This document shows positions 9,157-17,178 of a stretch of 64,000 bases of DNA, in pieces. The DNA comes from Afipia sp. Lineage in GTDB: Bacteria; Pseudomonadota; Alphaproteobacteria; Rhizobiales; Xanthobacteraceae. The notes under the pieces were generated by a model. The model was not told the DNA's origin, ran no database searches, and saw only the letters and a list, made by a program, of their open reading frames with translations. Each line of letters begins with the position of its first letter. The first letter of the stretch is position 1. The translations under genes and the position numbers were made by a program. Where the stretch lies: positions 1 to 64,000 of the forward strand of contig JAFVHU010000114.1 of the NCBI GenBank assembly GCA_017474385.1, written 5' to 3'.

Positions 9157-9399
9157 ATGGCGAAACTCAAGCTCGGTGCCATCGCGGACGATAAACCCGT
9201 GAAGTTGACGATCGAACTTCCGGCAGCCGTACATCGCGATCTGCTTGCTTACGCTGAAATCCTCGCGCGCGAGAGCGGCCAGTCTGCGTATGATCCGGTA
9301 AAGCTGATCGCACCAATGTTGGCGCGATTCATGGCGACGGATCGCGCTTTTGCAAGATCACGAAAGACGCCTTACGGAGCCACCGGACCGAGGGGATAG
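9157..9399 (+). CDS. DUF2274 protein at the end of the trb operon
   Basis: An 80-residue protein beginning MAKLKLGAIADDKPVKLTIELP, the pattern of DUF2274 proteins regularly found just after trbI in alphaproteobacterial conjugative elements. The function is unknown. The ribbon-helix-helix-like start (VKLTIELPAAVHRDLLAYAEIL) hints at a small DNA-binding protein, which is only a guess. A GGGAG ribosome site lies seven bases before the ATG, ten bases after the trbI stop. The 3' end overlaps the convergent LysR gene by 28 bases. Confidence 0.78.
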   Translation: MAKLKLGAIADDKPVKLTIELPAAVHRDLLAYAEILARESGQSAYDPVKLIAPMLARFMATDRAFARSRKTPYGATGPRG

Positions 9400-10328
9400 C
9401 GCTCGCCAAGCAATTTCAGGAGGTTTTGGAGAGCAGGGTTTTCGTTGTCCGCTCGCCAAACCGCTGAAAAGCCGATGCGGCTCGACCCCGTTCCGTCGCG
9501 CAACTCCCGATAAACTAGACCGGAAAAATTGGCCCCGATATCGGACTCCAGCACGAGACTGATGCCGAACCCCACGGCGATCAAGCTCTTGATGACCCCG
9601 CGGCTGACGTCATGACGTTCGATCCGCGGTCGGTCATCGGGAGAGATTAGCTTTGCGTTCAAGAGATCCTCAAGCTCGCGCCCTGGATCGTAGTGGCTGA
9701 GCAAAACAGTCTGATTCCGTAGATCCGTCCAGTAGATGACTTCGCGCGCAGCCAAAGGATGCTCACTCGGCAGAACGGCCAGAATTCGTTCACTCCAGAG
9801 TGGCGTTGTTTTGCTATCGAGGGCTTGCGGGTCGCCCGTTAGGATGCTCACGTCAATGACACTGTTGCGGAGCGCGGTTGTGAGCCGCGTTCTCGACCTC
9901 TCGACGGTTACAAGCTCAACGTGCGGAAAAAGCTTCTTGAAGTCGAGTAATGTTGCGCGCAGATTGCCTGCCGTCAGCGAAGTACAGAACCCGATGACGA
10001 GACGACCCGCTTCGCCAGACCCGTGCGCTCTTGTTGATGCAGTCAGCGCCTCGACTTGTTCAAGTATCGAGCGCGTCATGCGCAGAAAGTGACGACCTGC
10101 CGGCGTTGCTCGAACGCCACCGCTTGACCGCTCAAAGATGACAACGCCAATCGAGTGCTCAAGGAGCTGGACAGAACGACTGAGTGTCGATTGCTTGATC
10201 GACAATGCATGGGCAGCTTGCCGAAAACTCCCGTAATCTTCGGCAGCGATCGCGTGTTGGAGTTGGCTGAAGACAACGGTCAGGCGTCGGCCTCCGACAG
10301 GTGGACCGGCAAAATTCGTATCGTCCAT
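9372..10328 (-). CDS. LysR-family transcriptional regulator
   Basis: A 318-residue LysR regulator. The N-terminal winged HTH (about residues 20-80, QAAHALSIKQSTLSRSVQLLE followed by GVVIFERSSGGVRATPAGRHFL) is canonical. The effector-binding domain fills residues 105-315 and is full length. LysR genes often sit next to trb clusters in mobile elements of this group, but the target cannot be told from the sequence. The next LysR-like fragment (10511-10828) shares the FERSSGGV-AT--GR-FLR segment, suggesting duplication. Its 3' end overlaps the DUF2274 gene. Confidence 0.9.
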   Translation of the reverse strand: MDDTNFAGPPVGGRRLTVVFSQLQHAIAAEDYGSFRQAAHALSIKQSTLSRSVQLLEHSIGVVIFERSSGGVRATPAGRHFLRMTRSILEQVEALTASTRAHGSGEAGRLVIGFCTSLTAGNLRATLLDFKKLFPHVELVTVERSRTRLTTALRNSVIDVSILTGDPQALDSKTTPLWSERILAVLPSEHPLAAREVIYWTDLRNQTVLLSHYDPGRELEDLLNAKLISPDDRPRIERHDVSRGVIKSLIAVGFGISLVLESDIGANFSGLVYRELRDGTGSSRIGFSAVWRADNENPALQNLLKLLGERYPLGPVAP

Positions 10329-10510
10329 ATGAGCGACACCTTCATGCTCAAGTTGCGTCGAGTTAGATCGTGCAAAACATTAAGACAATTGTTGGTTGTA
10401 AGATGACGCGGCTTGCTCCGTGAACAACCGAGCCACGACGCTCCAAGCAAGGCAGAGTATTGCTCGAATCGGCGAATTGTGAAGCGACCGAGTCTAGAAA
10501 TCCACGAGCG

Positions 10511-10828
10511 TTACCCGCAGACAGTTCGGAGAAAATCTCGTCCAACCGTCGTTGCTTGCACCCCGCCGCTGGATCGCTCGAAGTCGGTCATACCGAGTGA
10601 ATGTTCGAGCTGGCTAATGCAACGGCTAAGCGCGGATTGCCGAAGCATCAAGACTTCGGACACGCGCCGAAAGCTACCGTGACCCGCTGCTGCCACAGCG
10701 TATCGAATACTCTGCAGATCAACGTCGGACGTTTGACTAGGACTAGGTTTTCTGTGGGATAATATTCGCTGACCATTCTTGCCGCTACTGAACATTCGTG
10801 CCATTAGAGGACGCTTCAACTCACCCAC
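10511..10828 (-). pseudogene. LysR HTH-only remnant
   Basis: This 105-codon frame contains a LysR winged HTH (GSFRRVSEVLMLRQSALSRCISQLEH, then GMTDFERSSGGVQATTVGRDFL) and stops just after it. No effector-binding domain follows in any frame of the next 180 bases. It is clearly related to the HTH of the adjacent LysR at 9372-10328. Most likely it is the decayed 5' end of a second LysR gene left by recombination. A functional HTH-only protein is possible but unsupported. The start is uncertain: the frame overlaps the end of the acyl-CoA dehydrogenase gene at 10816. Confidence 0.7.
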
Positions 10829-11910
10829 TCTTGCGCTACGGCGGCCTGGTGTCTGCAGCGCTCGGGAGCCCCGAGAAGCTGCCGGTTGAACGCAATGCGC
10901 TTGAACCAGTAATGAAGGCCGAGCAGGTCCGTAAATCCGATGCCGCCGTGAATCTCGGTCGCCAGACGGGAGATTTCGCGGCCGGCATCACCTAGATGCG
11001 CCTTTGCCTGCAGCGCGGCAACGCGAGCTTCCTCAGGAGACCCATCCTGAGCGTGAGCCGCGTACCACACCAGCGAGCGGCACGGCTCGAGCATGGTGAT
11101 GATGTCGGCGAGCGTATGCTTGACGGCTTGAAACGAGCCGATCACGCGGTCGAATTGCACCCGCTCCTTGGAATAGAGCAGCGCCTTGTCAAACATGGAC
11201 TGCGCCGCCCCTAGCGTGTCGGCCGCGAGCATGACGCGGCCAGCGTCGAGCACGGCGGTCGCCGCTGCCTTCGGATCGTTGGCGGCGCCAAGGATCTCAA
11301 CCCCCGCATCATGCAGTACCAAAGCCGTCAACGGTCGTGTGCGATCAAGACTGCGATGCGTGCTTACGCTGACACCGGGTTCCCCGACCGCGGCGAACAG
11401 GCCGGCACGGCCGTCATCAAGGTAGACAATGAAATGCGTCGCGTTTCCGCCATCGAGCACACCCGTTACGCATCCGGACAGCATATTTCCGGCGAGGCGG
11501 ACAGCCGCCTCGCCGGTCTGCCCCGACATGCCGGCGAACCCGACCCCGATCCGGACTTCGCCGCTTGCGATCCGCGGCAGCCATGCTTTCTGCTGGGCGC
11601 GGTCGCCACTGGCAATCAGGGCGAGGGGGGCCATGACCAGCGCAGCCGCGAATGGCGTCGGTGTCGCGTGATATCCAAGCGCCTCCGCGGCAACAGCCGC
11701 ATCAAGCAGCGAGAGGCCCAGACCCCCAAAGTCCTCGGGGACCATGATGCCCATGATGCCCTGTTCCGTGAGGCCCGACCATAGTTCACCATCGAAGCCC
11801 AAGCCGCCCTCCGCGATCTTGCGCAACTTGCTCATGGGCAGTCTTTGGTCCAGAAATCCGCGCAAGGAATCCGCTAGCATCAATTGCTCTTCGCTGAGGC
11901 CGAACTCCAT
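10816..11910 (-). CDS. Acyl-CoA dehydrogenase, second subunit of a probable pair
   Basis: A 364-residue flavin acyl-CoA dehydrogenase that would introduce an alpha,beta double bond into an acyl-CoA. The fold is complete: N-terminal helices (EFGLSEEQLMLADSLRGFLDQ), the middle beta domain, and C-terminal helices with HGGIGFTDLLGLHYWFKR. It lacks the usual C-terminal EGT-type motif, as the shorter partner subunits of paired dehydrogenases often do. It starts two bases after the stop of the 405-residue dehydrogenase upstream, so the two are co-translated and probably form a heteromer, as known for steroid-side-chain dehydrogenase pairs. The substrate is unknown. Confidence 0.88.
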   Translation of the reverse strand: MEFGLSEEQLMLADSLRGFLDQRLPMSKLRKIAEGGLGFDGELWSGLTEQGIMGIMVPEDFGGLGLSLLDAAVAAEALGYHATPTPFAAALVMAPLALIASGDRAQQKAWLPRIASGEVRIGVGFAGMSGQTGEAAVRLAGNMLSGCVTGVLDGGNATHFIVYLDDGRAGLFAAVGEPGVSVSTHRSLDRTRPLTALVLHDAGVEILGAANDPKAAATAVLDAGRVMLAADTLGAAQSMFDKALLYSKERVQFDRVIGSFQAVKHTLADIITMLEPCRSLVWYAAHAQDGSPEEARVAALQAKAHLGDAGREISRLATEIHGGIGFTDLLGLHYWFKRIAFNRQLLGAPERCRHQAAVAQEWVS

Positions 11911-11912
11911 GC

Positions 11913-13130
11913 TTATCCTCTGACGGTTGGCGGGGCGGATTTCGGCTCGCGCGGCAGACCCAGTCCGCGCTCGCCGATGATGTTTTTCTGGATATTCGAT
12001 GAGCCGCCACCGATGATGAGGCCGATGTCGTACATGTTATCTATCTGCCAGGTGGTGGCTTCGTCGTCTTCCGCCGCTTCGCCGACCGGTTCGTAAGCGA
12101 GCCCCGCCGCGCCGAGCACGTCAACGACCAGCGATGACAGCCGATACGCAATCATCGTCCCGTTCAGTTTGACGATCAGGCGTTTGACCCCCGAATCCTC
12201 TCCCTTCGCCTGCTCGGTCATTAATCGAAGACCGTGGTATTTCGAGGCCATCACCTCGCCCTGGAGTTTGAGCAATCGCTCGCGATACTCGGGGATGTCG
12301 ATGAATCGGCAGCCATCGAGCGTCGTTTTTTTCATCAATTCGACAGCCCTCGCCAGACGGTAGGTCAGCTTGTTGGCGTCGCCGAGCAGCATCCGTTCGT
12401 ACTTCAAGGTGACATTGGCGACATGCCAGCCGTCGCCGCGTCCCATCACAATCTGGTCGGTTGGCACGCGGACATCCGTGAAGAACGTCTCGTTGAACTC
12501 GGCGCGGCCGGTCATCGTGACCAATGGGCGCACCTCAATGCCAGGCGCATTCATGGGGACAAGAAGGTAGGACAGCCCATCGTGCTTGCTCTTGTCGAGC
12601 TCAGTACGGCAGAGGAGGAACATCATGTCGGCGTAGTGGGCAGAACTCGTCCAGATTTTCTGGCCATTGACGATGAATTGGCTATCCTCGACACGGGCGC
12701 TGGTTTTGGCGGCGGCAAGGTCGGAGCCCGAACCGGGCTCCGAATAGCCCTGGCACCAAATGATGTCACCGCGGATGGTAGGCCCGATCCATTGAATGCA
12801 CTGCTCCTTCGTTCCGACCTCGAGCAATGTCGGCACCAGCATGGAAATGCCCTGGTTCATGATGCCCGGAGACACGCCCGCGTTCGAGAATTCTTCGGCG
12901 ATGATCGCCAATTCCAGGATGTCGACCGGCAGGCCGAAGCCGCCATATTCGCGGGGAATGTTGCGGGCAAAATAACCGCGCTCCAGCAGAAGCTTCTGCC
13001 AATCCAGGGCTCGCGCGTCAGGCCGCTTCCGTCCGCCCCCCGTTTTCGGCGAAAGGTGGCCGTATTTCTTTACGAAGCCGCGCGCTTCCTCCTGGAGGGC
13101 GCGATGTCGGGCGCTGTAGCGGAGGTCCAT
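11913..13130 (-). CDS. Acyl-CoA dehydrogenase, first subunit of a probable pair
   Basis: A 405-residue acyl-CoA dehydrogenase. It shows IIWCQGYSEPGSGSDLAAAKTSA (FAD/substrate segment), GQKIWTSSAHYADMMFLLCR and a C-terminal GLIIGGGSSNIQKNIIGERGLGLPRE. The position of the usual catalytic Glu (xEGT) is Gly here, so the base must come from elsewhere or from the partner subunit at 10816-11910. The gene is the first of a two-gene unit and starts 88 bases from the palindromic operator at 13219. The divergent neighbour is an aldolase-like thiolase homologue, so both units are probably co-regulated. Confidence 0.9.
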   Translation of the reverse strand: MDLRYSARHRALQEEARGFVKKYGHLSPKTGGGRKRPDARALDWQKLLLERGYFARNIPREYGGFGLPVDILELAIIAEEFSNAGVSPGIMNQGISMLVPTLLEVGTKEQCIQWIGPTIRGDIIWCQGYSEPGSGSDLAAAKTSARVEDSQFIVNGQKIWTSSAHYADMMFLLCRTELDKSKHDGLSYLLVPMNAPGIEVRPLVTMTGRAEFNETFFTDVRVPTDQIVMGRGDGWHVANVTLKYERMLLGDANKLTYRLARAVELMKKTTLDGCRFIDIPEYRERLLKLQGEVMASKYHGLRLMTEQAKGEDSGVKRLIVKLNGTMIAYRLSSLVVDVLGAAGLAYEPVGEAAEDDEATTWQIDNMYDIGLIIGGGSSNIQKNIIGERGLGLPREPKSAPPTVRG

Positions 13131-13218
13131 AGAGACGCTCTTTCCCAGGCGCGGTTTGTGCCTGTTACTCTACACGGAAAGGACTAGCCACGGTCGATTG
13201 ACCGCGCTACGGATTAAA

Positions 13219-13234
13219 TCTAACATCTGTTCGA
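13219..13234. promoter_or_regulatory. Operator copy 1 (TCTAACATCTGTTCGA)
   Basis: A 16-bp inverted repeat with arms TCTAAC and GTTCGA around a 4-bp spacer. It lies between the divergent dehydrogenase pair (start 13130) and the thiolase homologue (start 13340). It is identical to the copy at 42607. It is one of nine such sites in the window, all intergenic, and is inferred to bind the TetR regulator encoded at 55830. Confidence 0.75.
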
Positions 13235-13339
13235 AATAGTCGTGCCTTGGGCGGCCGGCGTCAAGTAGAAAGCTTGAATGATTGTTCCGTCGTCACGGAA
13301 ATCGTTCAGGGGTTGCGAGCCTCCGTGGGAGCTTTGCCT

Positions 13340-14491
13340 ATGTCACTGAAAGAAAAGGCCGCCATCACTGGCGTGGGAGAGACCGAGTACACGCGCATGT
13401 CGGGCAAGAGCATACTTGCGCTTCAGCTCGAGGCTTCGTTGAATGCGATTGCGGATGCGGGGCTCAGTCCCAAGGAAATCGACGGCATTATTCCATACTC
13501 GAATTCGCCGGTCGTAGCCGAAGACTTTGTCACGAATTTCGGTATATCCGACCTGCGCTTTTCGGCCACTGCGCCGCTCGGCGGAGCCAGCTGCGTCGCG
13601 GCCATACAATGTGCGCTGCTCGCGATCAGCGGCGGCGTGTGCAGCAACGTGCTGATCCCGATCGGTCGTAACGGCTCGTCTGCGGGTCGCATCGGCACGC
13701 GCGTTCAGCAAATGCCCCAGTTCAAGGTCGTTGGTGAGCATGAGATGCCGGTCGGCGCGATCGCCCCGGCACAGCTATATGCGCCGATGGCCCGTCGCCA
13801 TATGGAACTGTTCGGCACGACGAGCTCGCAGCTTGGCGAAATCGCCGTGTCTACCCGTCACAACGCAATTCTCAATGGCCATGGGATGATGACGAAGCCG
13901 CTGACCCTTGAGGATCACCAGACGTCACGCATGATCTCCGATCCTTTGAGACTTTATGATTGCAGCCTGGAAAGCGACGGCGGCGCGGCGATCGTGGTCA
14001 GTGGCGCGGACCGGGCAAATGATCTTCGCAAACCACCGGTCTACGTCATGGGGGTCGCCGAAGGCCATCCGGATTCACCGAGCGTCATCACGCAACGCCC
14101 GGATATGACGCGCCTCGGGATCGCGAAGGCTGCGCCGAAGGCGTTTGCCATGGCCGGTGTTTCGCCTGGAGATATTGACGTTGCCGAGATTTACGACTGC
14201 TTCACCTACATCGTGCTGTGTCAACTTGAAGACCTCGGCTTTTGCAAGAAAGGCGAGGGCGGTCCGTTTGTTGCGAGCGGAGCGATTCGGCTTGGAGGAA
14301 AATTGCCGATCAACACCCACGGCGGACTGCTTTCTCAGGCGCATATGGTCGGCATGAACCACATTGTTGAACTTGTGCGTCAACTCAGAGGCGAGGCCGG
14401 CAAGGCACAAGTTAGGGGAGCCGAGATCGGCCTTGTGACTGGATACGGCGATATGGGCGACGGATCCGTCGCGATCATGCGCAAAGGATGA
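13340..14491 (+). CDS. Thiolase-superfamily lipid-transfer protein (Ltp2-like aldolase candidate)
   Basis: A 383-residue member of the SCP-x/Ltp branch of the thiolase superfamily. An ungapped comparison by eye with SCP-x thiolases puts Gly (PLGGASCVAAI) where the nucleophilic Cys should be, and the HDCF motif is YDCFT here. Both changes are those of Ltp2-type enzymes, which act as retro-aldolases with a DUF35 partner rather than as thiolases. The C-terminal NTHGGLLSQAH segment is present. ATG 13340 has GGGAG eight bases upstream. The stop overlaps the DUF35 gene by ATGA. It would cleave a beta-hydroxyacyl-CoA with a tertiary carbinol carbon. The substrate is inferred, not shown. Confidence 0.8.
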   Translation: MSLKEKAAITGVGETEYTRMSGKSILALQLEASLNAIADAGLSPKEIDGIIPYSNSPVVAEDFVTNFGISDLRFSATAPLGGASCVAAIQCALLAISGGVCSNVLIPIGRNGSSAGRIGTRVQQMPQFKVVGEHEMPVGAIAPAQLYAPMARRHMELFGTTSSQLGEIAVSTRHNAILNGHGMMTKPLTLEDHQTSRMISDPLRLYDCSLESDGGAAIVVSGADRANDLRKPPVYVMGVAEGHPDSPSVITQRPDMTRLGIAKAAPKAFAMAGVSPGDIDVAEIYDCFTYIVLCQLEDLGFCKKGEGGPFVASGAIRLGGKLPINTHGGLLSQAHMVGMNHIVELVRQLRGEAGKAQVRGAEIGLVTGYGDMGDGSVAIMRKG

Positions 14492-14913
14492 TCGCAATGA
14501 CTGCGGAGACCTACCTCAAGCCCGTTCCTGAGCCGACCCATGAGTCGAAGCCCTATTGGGATGGCCTCCAAAATGGACGGCTGCTCCTTCAGAAATGCGG
14601 GCAATGCGGAAAAATCCGTCACTATCCAAGGCCGGTTTGTGACGTCTGTTATTCGTTTGAAGTGAAATGGATCGAGGCCTCGGGCCGGGGAACGGTCCAC
14701 AGCTGGACCATCACCCATCACGCCTTCAATCCCGGGTTCAAGCTCGATTTACCTTACATTCTGGCCACTATCGACCTCGAGGAGGGCGTACGGATGCAAG
14801 TCCCTCTTCGCGGCGCCAGGGAGACGGACGTCAAACTTGGGCTGCCGGTTCGTGTCATTTTCGAACAGGCCAAGCCCGATCTGGTGACTCCCGCCTGTGT
14901 AACCGCGTCGTGA
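14488..14913 (+). CDS. DUF35 OB-fold zinc-finger protein, partner of the upstream thiolase homologue
   Basis: A 141-residue protein with a rubredoxin-like zinc ribbon (CGQCGKIRHYPRPVCDVC, about residues 36-53) and an OB-fold acyl-CoA-binding part (GRGTVHSWTITHHAF, PYILATIDLEEGVRM). DUF35 proteins bind thiolase-superfamily proteins and are required for Ltp2 aldolase activity. The ATGA overlap with the upstream gene supports a stable complex. An in-frame Met at 14497 is another possible start. A similar thiolase/DUF35 pair occurs at 38512-40118. Confidence 0.88.
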   Translation: MIAMTAETYLKPVPEPTHESKPYWDGLQNGRLLLQKCGQCGKIRHYPRPVCDVCYSFEVKWIEASGRGTVHSWTITHHAFNPGFKLDLPYILATIDLEEGVRMQVPLRGARETDVKLGLPVRVIFEQAKPDLVTPACVTAS

Positions 14914-14939
14914 CCATCACCACCCGGAGCGGCATCAAG

Positions 14940-15800
14940 ATGAACGTGGACATTGACGCACTGCGCAAGCACATCGGGACGAAAATCGTCGAGCACGATG
15001 TCGCCACCCAGGCGCCGCTGCGCGGACTTGCGGTGACCTTCGATCGGCAGGACCAGATTCCAGGGCCCGGGGATCCGATCCAGCCGGGGTGGCATCTGGT
15101 GTATTTCATGCCGCTGTCGCCCAAGGCTACTCTCGGTGACGATGGGTTGCCGATCTCTGGCGGCGTTCTGCCGCCGATGCCGTTTCCACGGCGGATGTAT
15201 GCGGGAACCGAACTGACCTTCCACGATCCGATCCGCCTCGGCGATGCGCTCAAGCGCGAGACGGAGTTCACCGATGTCTCGCTACGGTCGGGCGGTACCG
15301 GAGCGTTGATATTCGCGACGCAGACCCGTCGCATTTTCACGCCTCGCGGCCTTTCGATTGTAGAACAAAATCACACAGTGTTCCGCGAAGAAGTGAAGCC
15401 TGGAGAGAAGAGCGTCACACCGAAAAGGAACAAGCCGCCAGCCGATACACCGTGGCGCCGAACGATTACGACGGACCCGGTTTCCTTGTTCCGCTATTCC
15501 GCGCTGACTTTCAACCCGCACCGCATTCATTACGACCGGGACTATGCGATGCGCGTCGAAGGTTATCCCGGCCTTGTCGTGCATGGACCCTACTCGCAGC
15601 AGTGCCTGATCGACCTTGCGCGCGATCACGCTCCGGAAAAAACGCTAAAATCGTTTTCGCAGCGCGCCCGTGCACCACTGTTCGACACGGCGCCTTTCAG
15701 CGTCGTTGGCCGCGCCGTTGACGGCGAAAAAGGAGCGGAGCTGTGGGCCCTCACACCGGAGGGAACCATCGCCATGGAAGTCACAATACGATACGCGTGA
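14940..15800 (+). CDS. MaoC-type acyl-CoA hydratase (mesaconyl-C4-CoA hydratase/HTD2 family)
   Basis: A 286-residue double-hotdog protein. The N-terminal FAS1-like dehydratase part carries PGPGDPIQPGWHLVYFMP and PRRMYAGTELTFHDPIRLGD. The C-terminal part carries the active-site-like FNPHRIHYDRDYA (Asn/His/Asp) and YPGLVVHGPYSQQCLIDL. The family hydrates enoyl-CoA thioesters. Placed after the aldolase/DUF35 pair, it could form the beta-hydroxyacyl-CoA that the aldolase cleaves. Start: ATG 14940 is chosen; GTG 14910, which overlaps the DUF35 stop as GTGA, is also possible and would add ten residues. Confidence 0.85.
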   Translation: MNVDIDALRKHIGTKIVEHDVATQAPLRGLAVTFDRQDQIPGPGDPIQPGWHLVYFMPLSPKATLGDDGLPISGGVLPPMPFPRRMYAGTELTFHDPIRLGDALKRETEFTDVSLRSGGTGALIFATQTRRIFTPRGLSIVEQNHTVFREEVKPGEKSVTPKRNKPPADTPWRRTITTDPVSLFRYSALTFNPHRIHYDRDYAMRVEGYPGLVVHGPYSQQCLIDLARDHAPEKTLKSFSQRARAPLFDTAPFSVVGRAVDGEKGAELWALTPEGTIAMEVTIRYA

Positions 15801-16074
15801 GAACAATGGTTAATGAAAAAGTTGTTTTGACGGATATCAATGATTGTGGCCAATCATCGCTTCTGTGTAAGCAGTTATGCCCCGAAGCGCGCGTCAGCTT
15901 AAAGAAGCTCCGCCGCAAAGCTGATGATGTTTAAGCAGCCATGTGGGTTGACTTCACGATAGACGATCTGGCGATCCTTCAGGCTCAGCTACGGCTGCTC
16001 ATGGCGCAACCCGCGAGTGTAGATCGTGCGGCCGACGAGTGGGATCAAAAGAGCGCAGGACGGGCAATTTGAGA

Positions 16075-16935
16075 ATGATCGCTTCTAGGGTTGGCAAAAT
16101 TGCGACGTTGACGTCGGACAACGTGAATAGCTGCGCTCCGCTTCTGCATTTCGCACATGCGACCGGCTTCAATGCGGAAACGTATCGACGCTTTCTGGAG
16201 CAGCTATCAGCAAGCTTCCGTGTCGTCGCGTCCGACGCGCGTGGACATGGACGCACCACATTGCCAGCAATTCCGGAAAGGCTAACAAGTTGGGAGACCT
16301 ATGAATTGGATCTTGAGGAGCTTCTTGGCGTTTACAAGGAGCCTGCCTTCCTCGTGGGTCATTCGATCGGTGCAACCGTCAGTGTGATGCTGGCGGCCCG
16401 ACGGCCAGACTTGGTGCTCGGGGTGGGCTTGCTCGAGCCGTCATTTGTCCCGTTCGAGAGGGCGTATCGAGTTGCGAGCGAGCGGCGGGAGGGGCGCATC
16501 GTGGACTTCGATATTGCAATCCAGGCGCGCAAGCGCCGATCGACATGGGCGTCCCTGCCGGAGATCCGCGAGTCTTATGCAAAGAAAGCAATGTTCGCCA
16601 CTTGGCAAGACGGATTTCTTGAAGATTATCTTGAGGGTGGGTTGGTATTCCTAGCTAACGATCAAATCCGGCTGGCGTGTAATCCATCCTGGGAAGCTGC
16701 AACCTTCCAGGCCGCGACGACCGATTTTTGGGACATTCTTCCACGTTACAAAGGCAAGTTACTGTTGGCCTACGGCTCGCGATTTAGCACTGTAAGTGAT
16801 GTCGATGCGAAGAAGATTGTCGAACTTGCACCTCAAACTCGCGTATTCAATTTTCCGGAGAATAGCCATTTTCTTCCAATGGAACGGCCAGAAGCACTAT
16901 CTCGGCTGATTATGAGTGAGTTTGATAATTCCTAG
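16075..16935 (+). CDS. Alpha/beta hydrolase
   Basis: A 286-residue alpha/beta-hydrolase. It shows an oxyanion region LLHFAHATGFNAETYRRFL, a DARGHG strand motif, the nucleophile elbow GHSIGATVS and a C-terminal catalytic-His segment (ENSHFLPMERP). Such enzymes hydrolyse esters, thioesters, lactones or C-C bonds; the substrate is not evident. Being near a Baeyer-Villiger monooxygenase, it could open an ester or lactone, but it is transcribed convergently to that gene. Start is uncertain: ATG 16075 is preferred, and an in-frame GTG at 16039 would add 12 residues. The 274 bases before it hold no recognised gene. Confidence 0.75.
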   Translation: MIASRVGKIATLTSDNVNSCAPLLHFAHATGFNAETYRRFLEQLSASFRVVASDARGHGRTTLPAIPERLTSWETYELDLEELLGVYKEPAFLVGHSIGATVSVMLAARRPDLVLGVGLLEPSFVPFERAYRVASERREGRIVDFDIAIQARKRRSTWASLPEIRESYAKKAMFATWQDGFLEDYLEGGLVFLANDQIRLACNPSWEAATFQAATTDFWDILPRYKGKLLLAYGSRFSTVSDVDAKKIVELAPQTRVFNFPENSHFLPMERPEALSRLIMSEFDNS

Positions 16936-17178
16936 CGTGGCTATCGCCGCGGATCGATTGAGCGATTTTACTGTTGCGCCGGCGCGACGATTGCCATGAG
17001 GCCGCCCAACGTGATTGCGCGCGACTGGATCGTGGCGCCAAGCATCGGTTGTTCAGCGGAAAACATGCGGCGCCATTCCATTGGAAATCACGGAGACGAC
17101 CCGGGAATCAATCGCGGAAAAGTGGACATTGACGATAACTGCTTCCAACCCACATAACAGCCATGTGTTGATCACTCT

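Noticed and set aside
15812..15934. Short frame (about 40 codons) after the MaoC gene
   Set aside because: No family resemblance, and no clear ribosome site; too short to support.
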